Assembly: GCA_028751875.1 (NCBI GenBank)
Contig: CM054145.1
Location: 46,833,584-46,897,583 of the forward strand
Origin: Rapana venosa
Taxonomy: Eukaryota; Mollusca; Gastropoda; Neogastropoda; Muricidae
Direction of reading: 5' to 3'
Length of the DNA stretch: 64,000 nucleotides
The notes below the pieces were generated by a model that was given only the letters and a program-made list of their open reading frames with translations, made no database searches and was not told the DNA's origin. This document shows positions 32,914-43,297 of the stretch, piece by piece. Position 1 is the stretch's first letter. Every line of letters begins with the position of its first letter. A program made the position numbers and the translations under genes.

Positions 32914-33985
32914 TATGGATCAACTTATAATCCTGCATTTCATATTCTTTCTCCAGCCATTTTTAAAAGAATATATTGATTCGAACAATCACAAACAATT
33001 GTGATTAGAAAAGTCCCGAAAACCCAGTGACTGCCCACCCAATGCATGCAGATGCAGTTTATGAATGGTAATTTCTATAAGGGAAAGACAGTGTTAGGTT
33101 AGCTTTATTTACCAGTTTTCTTGCTTGAGTGATTCTTTTTTTGGGTCCTCGACAGACCGCTGGCAGTTAAGGTAAGTGAATGATCTCGATAGGCTGAATC
33201 TGGTCTGCAGTCCACTTGGAGCACATGTGGTAAAACATGTGTGTAATATCACATGGCTGAAGGAAGCATGGTGCTTTCTCGAAACTAGAAACATAGAGGT
33301 TACTATCAAAGCGCAACAAAAACTTCAAATGAATGAATGAATTAACAATAAAATAAGTTAAGCGAGCCGCCGAACAGCCTTGAAAGCAGGTGAAAAACGT
33401 TATATAACACTATATACAAAAGTCATGGTGCAGTCAGACAGATCCACCTGTTTACGCATAACCGTTTCTATTTTTAGAACCAACATCATTTGGTTAGCGG
33501 CAAGCCCTGACAGTTTAATGCCATAATCTTCATTGAGAAAGCTCGCAGATCCGTTTTTTAGGTAGGGTGAGAGTTGTCTGATGCTGACGAAATATCTGAC
33601 ATTACCTAACAAACTACGCAAGGCACAGGTAAGATAAATTCAAACACTTTTTTAATGAAAAGCTCGCACGTCTTCACTGCACTGCTTCACACTGCAAATG
33701 ACAAGACAGCTAGGGCTCAGGATGCTACAACATAGAGTTTCTGAGCGGAAATGTCGTCACTGTTACTAATCAACAGATTCTAAACTAGTCTTGTGATTGG
33801 GGAAAGGTAAGTAACAGTCAAGATATGTCATACCAGGCGGGGAGACACACCTAGCGGCTACCTATTGAAATCTCCGTTATTCAGATGACAAAGCCTATTC
33901 CTGCTGTTGTCATTCAAGCTGCGGTGCGAGGTGTGTGTCCTCCTACCAACCCATTCTTTCTCCCTCTTCAACTCTTTTTTTCTGT
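32914..33985. other. Unannotated segment between two related direct repeats
   Basis: Two short - strand frames (33109-33309 and 33400-33621, 66 and 73 codons) have ordinary amino-acid composition but match nothing I know. If the flanking repeats are termini, this would be the body of a small element of about 1.4 kb. Confidence 0.35.
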
Positions 33986-34143
33986 GGACCAGTATACATA
34001 AATTCCATAATTATTAAATTTTTACACCATCACAAATAAATTATTATTACTTTCAGTTTTAGTAGAAGATAGGGAAAAGGGGCATCAAGATTGTGCCTAT
34101 TTTTTAACTAAAACGCCGCAAGTTTTGAGTCGATGAGGCGCAA
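33986..34143 (+). repeat. Dispersed repeat pair, second member
   Basis: Related to 32756-32913, same orientation, 1.23 kb downstream. It leads into GTCGATGAGGCGCAAGCCG. Confidence 0.65.
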
Positions 34144-34217
34144 GCCGAATCGGCTCAAAGTTGCAGAGTTTGTAAAATTATCGGCAAAGAGCTTGAATGC
34201 CCCTTGTCCTATCCTCG

Positions 34218-34530
34218 CTCCCCCATCCATATAGACCATGGTGGTGTTTTTAAGGTGCTAGTCTTTTCGATGAGGCGATAACCCGAGATCCCGTGTGTTA
34301 CACAAAATTTATTTAGCTCAGGTAAAAACCCACGGCAACAAGAGAGTTGTCCCTGGCAAAATTCTGCAGAAAACAGCCACTCTGATATTGAAACAATTAC
34401 AGTTGCAGACAGGAAAACGATAATAATGGGTGGCGCTGCTCTTGTGGCGACGCGCTCTCCCCGGGGAGAGCAGCCGAAATTTCACGTAGAAAAATCTGCC
34501 AGAACTTAAGTGGTATGAATAAAAATGTCA
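34218..34530 (+). mobile_element. SINE family C, 3' part
   Basis: From CCATCCATATAGACC through GATGAGGCGATAACCCGAG, TTACACAAAATTTATTTAG, CCCACGGCAACAAGAGAGTTG, GGTGGCGCTGCTCTTGTGG and AGTGGTATGAATAAAA, it matches the body of family C at 63330-63630. The tRNA-like head is missing. Copy 2 of this stretch (50600-50911) is cleaner, for example GATAAACCGAGATCC. Confidence 0.75.
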
Positions 34531-34549
34531 GAGATCTCAGCTTCTCTGG

Positions 34550-34762
34550 GGTCCAGATTCTAGAGGGTGGTGCCCATCTCCTCTCCCTCGCTGCTTTACC
34601 TTACCTGACCCTAAAGATGCAGGTGCCCATTTACAGCTGGGTGAACTGGGTGACTGTACTGAAGCCAAGGCGCGCAAACGGTCACCCATCAAAGAAGTAA
34701 CCACACTCAACGCAAATAGCTTGGGGAGAGAGCGAATGCTCTGACCACTGAGCTATCCAGGT
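34550..34762 (-). mobile_element. SINE family A, - strand (copy 1)
   Basis: Read on the - strand it begins GATAGCTCAGTGGTCAGAGC (tRNA box A). It then has GTGGTTACTTCTTTGATGGGTGACCG (5S box C region) and AGCTGTAAATGGGCACCTGC, and is truncated after GGAGATGGGCACCACCC. Same family as the element at 18651. Confidence 0.82.
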
Positions 34763-34774
34763 GATGGTACTGTC

Positions 34775-35130
34775 TCTAAAATCGGATAAACTCGCTTGAA
34801 CTAAATGCAGTCAAACCAAAACCTGATGTTTTTAGGGTATATCTGGCAGCACTGGCACAGTGAATGAATACAGTATCTGCAGTATAGATCACAAGAGTTT
34901 TGAACAGCACTCCCGTCTCAAACGCATCCATCCAATGGGGTAACGCATGACTGTACTGCATCCACTTTGCCCATTAGACGTCCATAGCGAGTTGTGCTGC
35001 TATATAAGGCGCTATGTGAGTCCCTGTGATGTCCCCACAGAATAAAATCCAAGGAGACTCTGACGGGAAGAATCGCAATCTTGACTTCTCAACCAGAAAT
35101 ACATCGCATTAAGAAAGCACTGCGCCAAGT
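34775..35130 (-). mobile_element. SINE family E, - strand (copy 1)
   Basis: The head lies at the right end. On the - strand it reads TTGGCGCAGTGC (box A), then TTCTGGTTGAGAAGTCAAGATTG and CGATTCTTCCC (box B, degraded). The better copy at 59848-60215 shows TGGCGCAGTGCTTAATGCG and GATTTCGATTCTCCC. The body includes GGCGCTATATAGC and runs to AAACATCAGGTTTTGGTTTGACTGCAT. Confidence 0.7.
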
Positions 35131-35164
35131 GCGTATTTTGGTTTTGTTTTATTTTGATTATTTT

Positions 35165-35485
35165 TGGTTCATTGCTTGCTCCAACAACTGCGCTCTAGGG
35201 TACGACTGAAGGTCGCGGGTTGAATCCCTTGAGTCAGGCGGAGTTTTCGGACTCCGCCGCTCCTACCCAGAGTGACTGTCCGTGGACTCATAGAAGTCCT
35301 GGACCACACAGTCGAGCTTCAATCCGCTAGCCCTATACGGATGCGAGTTTGAACATGTTGCTCAAATTACATACCAACACCCGCAGGTGTCTGTATCTCT
35401 CGGGCGCGTTGACGGCCGTAATATATTACGAATAGTAAGCGTAGAAGCACACAGCCCTGACAGTAGTCTCAAAGCACATTCACTT
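35165..35485 (+). mobile_element. SINE family D, + strand (copy 1)
   Basis: A box B-like GGTCGCGGGTTGAATCCC is followed by GAGTCAGGCGGAGTTTTCGGACTCCG (a strong inverted repeat), CAGAGTGACTG and TCTCGGGCGCGTTGAC. Its (ATC)-rich tail lies at 35871-35920, separated by the 385-base A+T-rich insertion. In copy 3 (60235-60610) body and tail are continuous. Confidence 0.7.
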
Positions 35486-35870
35486 TGATCTACTTAATAG
35501 AATACTGAAACTCATTACATAATTGAATTATTATCAAGAAAGTTAGATTAAAAAAAAATCTATAAATAGAATAATTATTCTTACATAAAAAAGCTATTAG
35601 AATTTAAACAATTTTATACAGTAATATTATAAACTTGATGACTTAACATTTATATTTAATTAAAAACTATAAAGATTGTTACCTTATAAAGATATAGAAA
35701 AAAAGTATAAAAAAATCGAATTCTATTTATATCCTATATTTAAACATACTTATTTATCAATAACTATACTTAAAAAAATTCTTATTCTTTAAGCAAAATA
35801 TAAAATTCTTTAAAAAGTATATAAAATAAATCAATGGCCTAAAAAACCTGAAATAATCAATATCTAATAT
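35486..35870. other. 385-bp A+T-rich insertion (copy 1)
   Basis: Present in copies 1 and 2, absent from copy 3, where CACTT joins CCAAAGCA directly. The base composition is extremely A+T-rich, with no microsatellite, no target duplication, no inverted ends and no gene visible. Origin unknown. Confidence 0.85.
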
Positions 35871-35937
35871 CCAAAGCATCATCATAAATCATCCCTCATT
35901 ATCCATTGATCATCATAACAAAAAAAGTGTTAATGAA

Positions 35938-36400
35938 TCGTGGTCCCGGTTGCCCTGCTGCATGGTGAACCTCAGATTCGTTTCCCCTACACCTCTCCGT
36001 TCTGTTCGAGTTTGTGGTTCAAAGCCTTTGGGTTGGGTTCTAACGGTGGTGAACTTTAAAGAGATAGTGGTTGTCGCCACCTCGGGTGAGACTCACCCAT
36101 CTTGGCTACCCCGACTGAGCTAATACTGTCGTTAGAAGGGGGCTTTCGTAGGGGTGTCCCTGCGTATGTTGCTTGGAACAGGCACCCAATGATATACCAC
36201 CAAAGTACCCAGCAGCAGCGCTGGGCCCCTCTGCCTGGTGGCCCCATGACGGCCCACATTCGATGGTCTTCTCCCAGGGACGTCCGACCTTGAGGAGAAG
36301 ACGTCCATGAATCTGGGTGTGGCTGTGTCGGGGAGTCGAATGAGCGGGTGGGAACACGGACAGGAAATTCACAGAAGATGAAGTTGCCAAAAAATATCCC
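35938..36400. repeat. Unclassified interspersed repeat F (copy 1)
   Basis: It runs from GTGGTCCCGGTTGCCC to GAAGTTGCCAAAAAATATCCCC and is found in all three block copies. It is G+C-rich, with frames up to 132 codons on the - strand that do not stay open in copy 3, so they are not conserved coding. It contains CAGCAGCAGCGCTGGGCCCC. The class is not recognised. Confidence 0.6.
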
Positions 36401-36409
36401 CATAACCCT

Positions 36410-37250
36410 CCAACTCCCCCCCCCCCCCACCGCAAAAAAAAATCAAAACAAAACAAATACTCCCCCAACAACAACCCAAACAAAAAGAGCAACAAAACTA
36501 ACAAAAATCAACCTCCCCCCAAAAAAACAAAAGAGAGAACAACCCCCCCCCTCCCATCAAGAACAGCAACCCAACAACACCAAAAAACGATAACAAAACA
36601 AACAAACAACTCAAACCCCTACTCAGACAGGAAAATGATCGCACTACACAGTGAAAAACAGGGCTTTCAAGGAAAACAGCCTCGAATTTTCATACACAGA
36701 AATCCGGCTGGTTTGAACAAAATGCAAGCGTAAAGGAAATAAATACAGCACACAAAAGAAATTAACTGGACGATGCCCCACAGTGCCGCAGCTTCTAAGA
36801 TGAGCTGTCCCGAGTTCGGGATCTTTTCTACAGCCAACTTCAATCTATTTCATGTTTTTCATAAAAACCAGTAAATGGTGTATGGCTGATGATCTTATTG
36901 CATAACGAGAAACCAATAACATGTGAAACCATACATTTAAGCTTTGTAACAAACAGCAAAACAGCAACAAACAACCACCCTCCCCCCAAAAAAACAACAC
37001 AAACACCCCCCCAACCATAAACGACCACCAACCAGCCACCAAACACATACACACACACAAAATCCAGCCTGAACATCATTGCAAATACAACAAACAAGCA
37101 ATAAACAAACCAAAAAGCCCCTCAAACAACAACAAAAACGCCAGCAACTAGAAATTAAAAAAAGAAACAACAACACAGCCACAAAATGAATTAAAAATTA
37201 AAAAACCCCAATACTTATACTGACATTACCAAGATAACAAACAATAACAC
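36410..37250. repeat. A/C-only tracts flanking a non-repetitive core (copy 1)
   Basis: Two tracts with almost no G or T (36410-36610 and 36955-37200) surround about 340 bases of ordinary sequence that includes GCTGTCCCGAGTTCGGGATC. The predicted frames over them are composition artefacts. Confidence 0.75.
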
Positions 37251-38063
37251 CAAAACGGTTAGTGCTCCACCCACACCCACCCCCCAAAAAAAAAAAAAAA
37301 AAAAAAAAGAGAAAACGTCCAAATTTACAGAGAAGACGTCGCGTGGAGCTAACGAATGTAAGACTTAAGCTAAACGCTGCTGGAATATAAATCCCTGTGT
37401 GTCTGAGAATCGATGCTGAAACAAAGGCTGATATAGCGGATTCATTGAAGATCGATACAAACATGGTCCCGTCCTGTATCACAACACAACACACACACAC
37501 ACACACACACACATAGAGAGAGAGAGATATGAGAGGAGAGGAGAGAGAGAGAGAAGAGTGAAGAGGAGAGAGAAGAGAGATAAGAGAATGATCTTTAATA
37601 CACAAGATGAAGATGGTTAGGCCAAACCTAGTCTTCACAATCTTGCCTTTGTAAACCATACGGACAGGAAAACAATCAACAAGCGTGCTTAAAAAAAGGG
37701 AAAAAAAGGACACACAAAATTAACTGATAACATGTAAAAATATTCAAAAGAGAGAGAAGAGCTACCTAAAACAATACACAATAAACAACAATTATTCATA
37801 AGCTGCTAGCTTTACAAGCCGTTCAGCATACGTCACGTGATTCATCCATACCAGCCTTTTCTTGTTTATTGTGTGTTGTGTGTGTGAGTGTGTGTGTGTG
37901 TGTGTTGTTTTCAAAAAAACAAACTTAATGTTATGTAAAAAAACCAACTCTGATAGCCAAAAATGGTCAATGAAAAACGTCAGTAACTGTTATTTGGTCC
38001 TTTATAGATATCTAGCAAGACAGCACAGACCAAAGGCATTTCCTATGTGTCCATCCACTGGCC
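37251..38063. repeat. Microsatellite-rich segment (copy 1)
   Basis: An A-run (37288-37308), (CA)n at 37487-37513, an irregular GA run at 37515-37585 and (TG)n at 37870-37905, with A+T-rich spacers. No gene. Confidence 0.75.
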
Positions 38064-38360
38064 AGGGAAGGGATAGCCATGTTCAGAGCGCTTTCCCCCA
38101 GCCAAGTTAAAAGCATAATGAGCGTGGTTACCACTTATGGGAGACCGTTTCGCACTTTGCTTCGAATACAGTTCCCACCATCTTCAAACCAGACTGTAAA
38201 CAGGTAACTCCTTCTCTCTTTAGGGTCATGGACGGAAAAGCACGACGGAGAGGAGATGGCGCCGCCCTCAATATGCTGGCCCCTGTAGAAGCTGAGGTGT
38301 CCTCTGACGCCCTCGCTCCCCTAACGACCCACAAAGGTTATTGGGACACCTTTACCTTTC
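38064..38360 (+). mobile_element. SINE family A, + strand, degraded (copy 1)
   Basis: Same element as 62750-63040, but box A reads GATAGCCATGTTCAGAGC and the 5S box C region reads CCACTTATGGGAGACCG. Both carry small deletions compared with copy 3. The tail GATGGCGCCGCCCTCAATATGCTGG is kept. Confidence 0.82.
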
Positions 38361-38544
38361 CTGGTTGAGAAACTTAACTTAAATATAACAAAAGAAGACC
38401 GGCGTAAGATGATGTGTAGATGATGGCGACTCTGTAGTTGTGAGGAGTATAGGTGGCTTTCCGTCGCGTCGGCCATTTAACCCTTTCTTCTTCAAGCTGG
38501 TTTTTCTCCTCTTGTTTTATGTATCAAAATTGACCATCAAAATG
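38361..38544. other. Short spacer between SINEs (copy 1)
   Basis: No feature recognised. The same order is kept in copies 2 and 3. Confidence 0.4.
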
Positions 38545-38960
38545 ATCGTGGTCTAGAGGTAAAGCTCCCTTCAGAAAGCAAAAATCCTGGTCGGAGTGTG
38601 CGGCGGTTTTGAAAATCCTGTTTGGATCCGAACTTTTTTTCCCCACCCATTAGACCAAGAGTGATGGTCTGGGCGCTAGGCTTTTCGATGAGCCCGTAAA
38701 CCGAGCCCTGTGTTGTTACACATAATTATTTAGTGCACGCTTAAAAAAAAAAAAAACCCACGGCAACCAAGAGAGTTGACCCTGGAAAATTCTGTAGAAA
38801 AAAGCCATCTGATAGGTAGCAAATGCTGTTGCCGACAGGAAACAGAAAAAAAAATGGTTTGCGCTGCTATTTTGTGACCGCTCTCCCTCTGAAGCTATCC
38901 GAATTTCACTCAGAGAAATCTGCAGTACTTTAAGTGGTATAATAAATAAATAAAAAACAC
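38545..38960 (+). mobile_element. SINE family C, + strand, full length (copy 1)
   Basis: The head CGTGGTCTAGAGGTAAAGC gives a tRNA-like box A. A box B is recognisable only in copy 3 (GGTTTGAATCC). The central domain GATGAGCCCGTAAACCGAG, the body CCCACGGCAACCAAGAGAGTTG and a short (AAAT)n tail after AGTGGTATAAT complete it. Confidence 0.8.
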
Positions 38961-39208
38961 ACAAGAAACACGGCATTGTTTGCAGTCAAGTACAAACAGT
39001 CCCATTACAGATGTCCCATCTAGCTCCTACAATACATGTAAGTACACCAGACTGATGAAACACAACTTTTCTGATAGTAATTGTTTCTGCTCTGGATCTC
39101 TCAAACGTCTTTGAAAAGAGGGATTCCATTCATCAATGAGTTACTAATTTTTTTCCAGTGTGCTGCATTGAACCCATCTACTGAACTGACATATACCAAG
39201 CTCATCAC

Positions 39209-39540
39209 TGGGGACGGAATAGCCTAGTGTTAGAACATTGCGCTCGGAATCTGACGACCCGGGTTCAATTCCCGTTCAAGGGGATAGTTTTCACACTGGA
39301 GTTAACATCAGTGCCGACTCCAATCTCCCCAGAATCCTTCGATGAGACTATAAACCGAGGACCCGGTGCGAAAGCACGCCGAACATCTTGCGCACAACGT
39401 TAAATCCTGTTCCGGCTTTTTCGTAAATAGGCCATTGGTGGTTCTGTGGAACAGATGAACAGAATTTTCAAAATGCTACACACTGGGACTGGATGTAAAA
39501 ACGCACATAAGTGTCTTATTCCATTACCATTCGAAGTCCA
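39209..39540 (+). mobile_element. SINE family B, + strand (copy 1)
   Basis: The tRNA-derived head is nearly complete: ATAGCCTAGTG-TTAGAAC (box A) and GACCCGGGTTCAATTCCCG (box B). It is followed by GTTAACATCAGTGCCGACTCC, the central domain CGATGAGACTATAAACCGAGG, and a tail with AAAAACGCACATAAGTG. It is about 330 bases long. Confidence 0.85.
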
Positions 39541-39812
39541 AGAATCAGATAACAAATAAAATAAATCATTTCCAGAAGATACACACTGCCAGCACAATCT
39601 GTCACACACATGTCTCAGTTGATCTGATCATTTAACACATTGTTGTTGCTTTGCCACATCCACATTATTGTCATGTATACCAGGTAGCTGTGTTGTGCTC
39701 TGCAGTGATCTTGTTGCCTACTTGCTGTATAGGTACATACATTCATTGTCACTTCTTTGTATCATTTATTTATTCTTTTTAGTTGTTCTTTTACTTTTGA
39801 TGATAGTGGAGA
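39541..39812. other. Spacer between SINEs (copy 1)
   Basis: A 63-codon hydrophobic frame on the + strand lies here, with no domain and no conserved context. Confidence 0.4.
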
Positions 39813-40112
39813 ATAAGCACTTATGTGCTTTATTCCCCATCCAGTATCCCCCTGTGTAGCAGTTTTGTCACATTTTGGTCATCTGTTCCCACCGGCACAC
39901 AATGGCCTACTCTTCCGAAAAGCGGACGGTTTTAAACGTTGACAAGAATGTTCTGCGTGCGTTCGAACACGGACCACGTTATAGTCTCATCCAAAGGACT
40001 TTTGGGGGAGGGGTGGAGTCGCGCTGACGTAAACTCCAGAGGAAAATCCTCTTGAATGAGATTCAAACCCGGGTCAGCAGATCACGAAAAAATCACTGTA
40101 ACCACTCGCCCC
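39813..40112 (-). mobile_element. SINE family B, - strand (copy 1)
   Basis: On the - strand it reads GCGAGTGGTTACAGTG (box A, degraded), GACCCGGGTTTGAATCTC (box B), TTGGATGAGACTATAACG (central domain), GGCCATTGTGTGCCGGTGGGAAC and the tail AAAGCACATAAGTGCTTATTC. Confidence 0.82.
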
Positions 40113-40435
40113 TTCCACTTGTTTCTGTTGAAGTTTTGCTGCTCTCAACTGGTGAAGACAAATCTGAAATTTGTATTCGGTGTTTGTATTGTACCTGTGC
40201 ACGTTGGTTCAAAACAGGACCCCACAGCCTCAGGTGAAGAATGAAACCTGATCTTCATCACCTGATACCTTCCACAATCAGAGACGGTGTTGTCAGCCAG
40301 CCGGGGCATTAGGGATTATTCCACGCCGCGAAGACCCATAACGGTCATTATTGACAAGAAAAAAAGAGAACGAGAATTTAACACATCACAAAGCACAAGA
40401 GAAAGGTCTATTCCTGCTCCCACGTATCACGAATA
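40113..40435. other. Unannotated spacer (copy 1)
   Basis: Non-repetitive sequence between a SINE and the GA tract. No gene recognised. Confidence 0.4.
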
Positions 40436-40508
40436 GAGAAGAGAAGAAAGAGAAGAGAGAGAGAGAGAGAGGAGAGGAAGAGAAGAGAGGAAGAGAGAGA
40501 GGAGAGAG

Positions 40509-40580
<72 letters not shown>

Positions 40581-41030
40581 CGAGAAGAGAGGAGAGACAC
40601 AGAGAGAGAAATTAGAGAGAGAGAAGATAGAGAGAAAGAGAGAGAGGAGAGAGAGTGGAGAGAGAGAGGAGAGAGAGAGAAGAGAGAGAGAGAGAAGAGA
40701 GGAGAGAGGAGAGAGCGAGAAGAGAGAGAAGAACACAGAGAGAGAAGATAGAGAGAGAGAAGAGAGAGAGAAAGAGAGAGAGAGAGGAGAGCGAGAGAGA
40801 GAGAGAGAGAAGAGAGAGAGAAGAAAGAGAGAGAGAAGAGAGAGCGAGAGAGAGAGAGAGAGAGAGAAGAGAATAAGAAAGGGAGAGAAAAGAAAGAGAG
40901 ACAGTGACTGAGAGAGAGAGAGAGAAAGAGAGAAGAGAAGTGTGAGAGCGAGAAGAGAGAGAGACCATAGAGAGAGAAGATAGAGAGAGAGAGAAGAGAG
41001 AGAGAAGAAGAGAAGATGAAGAGAGAAGAG

Positions 41031-41061
<31 letters not shown>

Positions 41062-41240
41062 GAAGAGAGAAAGAATAGATGAAGAGGGAAGAAAAGAAAA
41101 GAGAGACAGATCAGAGAGAGAGACAGAGAGAGAGACACAGAGAGAGAGAGAGAGCGAGAAGAGAGAGAGAGAGAGAAGAAGAGAGAGAGAGAGATAGAGA
41201 GAGAGAGAGACAGACAGAGACAAGACAGAGAGAGAAAACT
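40436..41240. repeat. 800-bp GA polypurine tract (copy 1)
   Basis: Almost every base is A or G on the + strand, mostly (GA)n with frequent slips such as GAAGAG and GGAGAG. It produces long R/E frames on the + strand and S/L frames on the - strand, none of which is a gene. The irregular slips could be real decay or uncorrected sequencing error. Confidence 0.93.
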
Positions 41241-41559
41241 CTGAAACTGTATTGTCAAAGTCTTACCAAACTTAAGTGAAATTTTTTTTTTCATTTTCCA
41301 CTTTTCATCTTCGATTTTTTGCCCCTCAATGCTATTGTGGCCAAAGTCCGATTACATTAAATAAACCATTTCAAGTTGAGAGAGAGAGAAGAGAGAGAGA
41401 GAGAGAGGAAGAGAGTGGAGTAGAAGAAAAGAGAAGAGAAAAAAAAAGAGAGAAGAATTCAATCATGGATGGGAAAGAATAAGAATAATATTTGTTCCTT
41501 AAGCGGAGTTAATTTGGACAAACTTGCTTGTAGGAACAGATTTTACCAACAACAAACAA
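41241..41559. other. Spacer with a short GA run (copy 1)
   Basis: A/T-rich spacer and a second GA run at 41378-41455. No gene. Confidence 0.5.
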
Positions 41560-42050
41560 ACACCCCCCCCTCGCACCACGCACGCACGCAAGCACGCACA
41601 CTCTAACACACACATACACACACACGCACACAGATACACACGAGAACGAAGTAAAAAGCATCTCCACAACACACACCACACGCCACACACACCATGCACA
41701 TCACACACACCACTCACACACACTCTACACACACACACACACGCGCAACGCCCACAACGCGCATAAACACACACACGAACACACACGCACCAACCTCTTC
41801 CAACCTTTCCCCCATCTCTCTCTCTCTCACACAAACACACAAAAACACACGACACCCACAATCACAACAATCAACACACATACACGCACCGCACACCACA
41901 CACATAGCACTAACCTCTTCCATCCCATTCCCCTCCATCACCCTTTCTCTCCCACTTTCACTCACATCACCCCCCCCCCCCCCCCACACACACAACACAC
42001 ATACACCCACATCCACACACCCACAAACCCACCCACCCACACACGAACAT
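41560..42050. repeat. CA- and C-rich tract (copy 1)
   Basis: Irregular (CA)n with CGCA, CCAC and TCTC interruptions and a C-run near 41970. The H/T/P and V/C frames across it are artefacts. Confidence 0.88.
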
Positions 42051-42104
42051 TTTAAAAAAAAAATTTTTTTTAAGTTTACTTTTATTCTTTTAATATCGAG
42101 GATA

Positions 42105-42423
42105 CTGGAATAAGCACTTATGTGCTTTTCACTTCCATCCCCGTGTATATCGGCTTTGTAAATTTTGTCATCGTGCCACCACGGCACACAATGGCCTACT
42201 CTTACGACAAGTGTAACATGAGTTAAAAAAAAGTGCGCAAGATGTCTGCGTGGCGTTCGCACACGGGGCCTCTCGGTTTAAAAGTCTCATCCAAAGGACT
42301 TTTGAGAAGTGGAGCTGCACTGATGTTAATTCCATGGGAAAAATCCCCTTGAAACGGAACGACCCGGGTCGTCAGATTGCGAGCACAAAAAATGTTCTGA
42401 CCATTAGGCCTATCCCGTCCCCC
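42105..42423 (-). mobile_element. SINE family B, - strand (copy 1)
   Basis: On the - strand: GGGACGGGATAGGCCTAATGGTCAGAAC (box A), CGCAATCTGACGACCCGGGTCG (damaged box B), AATTAACATCAGTGCAGCTCC, GGATGAGACTTTTAAACCGAG and the tail AAAAGCACATAAGTGC. It ends near 42105. Confidence 0.82.
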
Positions 42424-42499
42424 ATACGTGCTTGCGCGCAGAAAACCTGACCTACCTAGCCTACTGAAGTACCATCAATATTGACCCCCTCACCCGTCC

Positions 42500-42735
42500 C
42501 CTCCCCAGTTCCTTCGGTTTGAGACTATAAAACCGAGTCCATTTTTGCGAACGCACGCAGGTGCTAAATCTGCGCACACGTTAAAAACCTGTGTTCCGAT
42601 ATTTTGCGAAGTAAGTTCCTGTGTGGCCGGTAGGAACGATGGGACAAAATTTACAAAACTGCACTCTCACTGAGAACTGGTTGTAGAAAGCACCATGAGT
42701 TCTTATGCATTATCCTCGAAATTAAATAAAAATAT
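42500..42735 (+). mobile_element. SINE family B, + strand, 3' part (copy 1)
   Basis: It begins at the central domain (TTTGAGACTATAAAACCGAG) and includes GCGCACACGTTAAAAACC, GTGGCCGGTAGGAAC and AAAGCACCATGAG. The head is missing. It lies between two fuller copies of the same family. Confidence 0.7.
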
Positions 42736-42842
42736 GATGATAATAATAAAAATTAATAATAGAAAAACATTCTGCTGCCTCTACACTTCATGAAACCTGA
42801 TTCCCTCCCTCCATCAACTTTCTCTCAAAACAAAAAAAAAAA

Positions 42843-43180
42843 GGGAAGGGTTAGCCTATTGATTTAGAACCATTGCGCTCGCAATCTGACGACCCCGGTT
42901 TCGATTCCCGTTCAAAGGGAATTTACCCCTGGAGTGGAAACATCAGTGCCGACTCCACTCTCCCCCAAAGTCCTTCGACGAGACTATAAACCGAGGCCCA
43001 TGTGCGACCCGCTCGCAGAACATCTTGCACACACGTTAAATCCGGTTCCCCGCTTTTCGTAAGAATTAGGTCCATTGTGTGCCGGTGGGAACAGATGTCA
43101 GAATTGACAAAACCGCCTACAACACAGGGACGATGTAAAAAAAGCACATTATGCTTATTTCAAAATCCTCGATAAAAAAA
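42843..43180 (+). mobile_element. SINE family B, + strand (copy 1)
   Basis: GGTTAGCCTATTGATTTAGAAC (box A with an insertion), CGCAATCTGACGACC, GGTTTCGATTCCCG (box B), CATCAGTGCCGACTCC, CGACGAGACTATAAACCGAGG, GTGTGCCGGTGGGAAC and AAAGCACATTATGC. It ends in an A-rich tail at 43170-43198. The end of the 16-kb block lies 90 bases further on. Confidence 0.83.
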
Positions 43181-43297
43181 GAAAAAAAAAAAAAAAACCA
43201 AACAAAAAACAAACACACACACACTCACACTCACCCCTACCTCACTCCGTCACCCTAACCCTGCCCCCTGCCACCCCCCCCCCCCCTCCGCTTTCGA

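Larger units (their letters stand above)
26913..43289 (+). repeat. 16.4-kb direct repeat, copy 1
   Basis: It is collinear with 43298-59671 at an offset drifting only from 16385 to 16382 bases. It starts at ACAACCCAGATTCC in a LINE 3' end and stops at a C-run followed by CTCC. Differences from copy 2 are few and clustered, for example at about 27350-27400, 34190-34320, 34760-34800 and 40030-40080. It contains the Polinton pair, the SINE cluster, the GA tract and the CA/C tract described separately. Confidence 0.95.

Noticed and set aside
32756..34143. Direct repeats as LTRs of a small retroelement
   Set aside because: No TG...CA ends or target duplication could be found, so only a repeat pair is reported.
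36056..36504. - strand frames of 124 and 132 codons as a small gene
   Set aside because: The third block copy does not keep either frame, and the region behaves as repeat F.
40386..41294. 302-codon S/L frame (- strand) and 186-codon R/E frame (+ strand)
   Set aside because: Both are translations of the GA tract, open because a two-letter purine repeat has few stop codons. No ordered sequence or conserved context.
41714..42262. 182-codon C/V-rich frame with a basic start
   Set aside because: It is read through the CA/C tract and the end of a - strand SINE.
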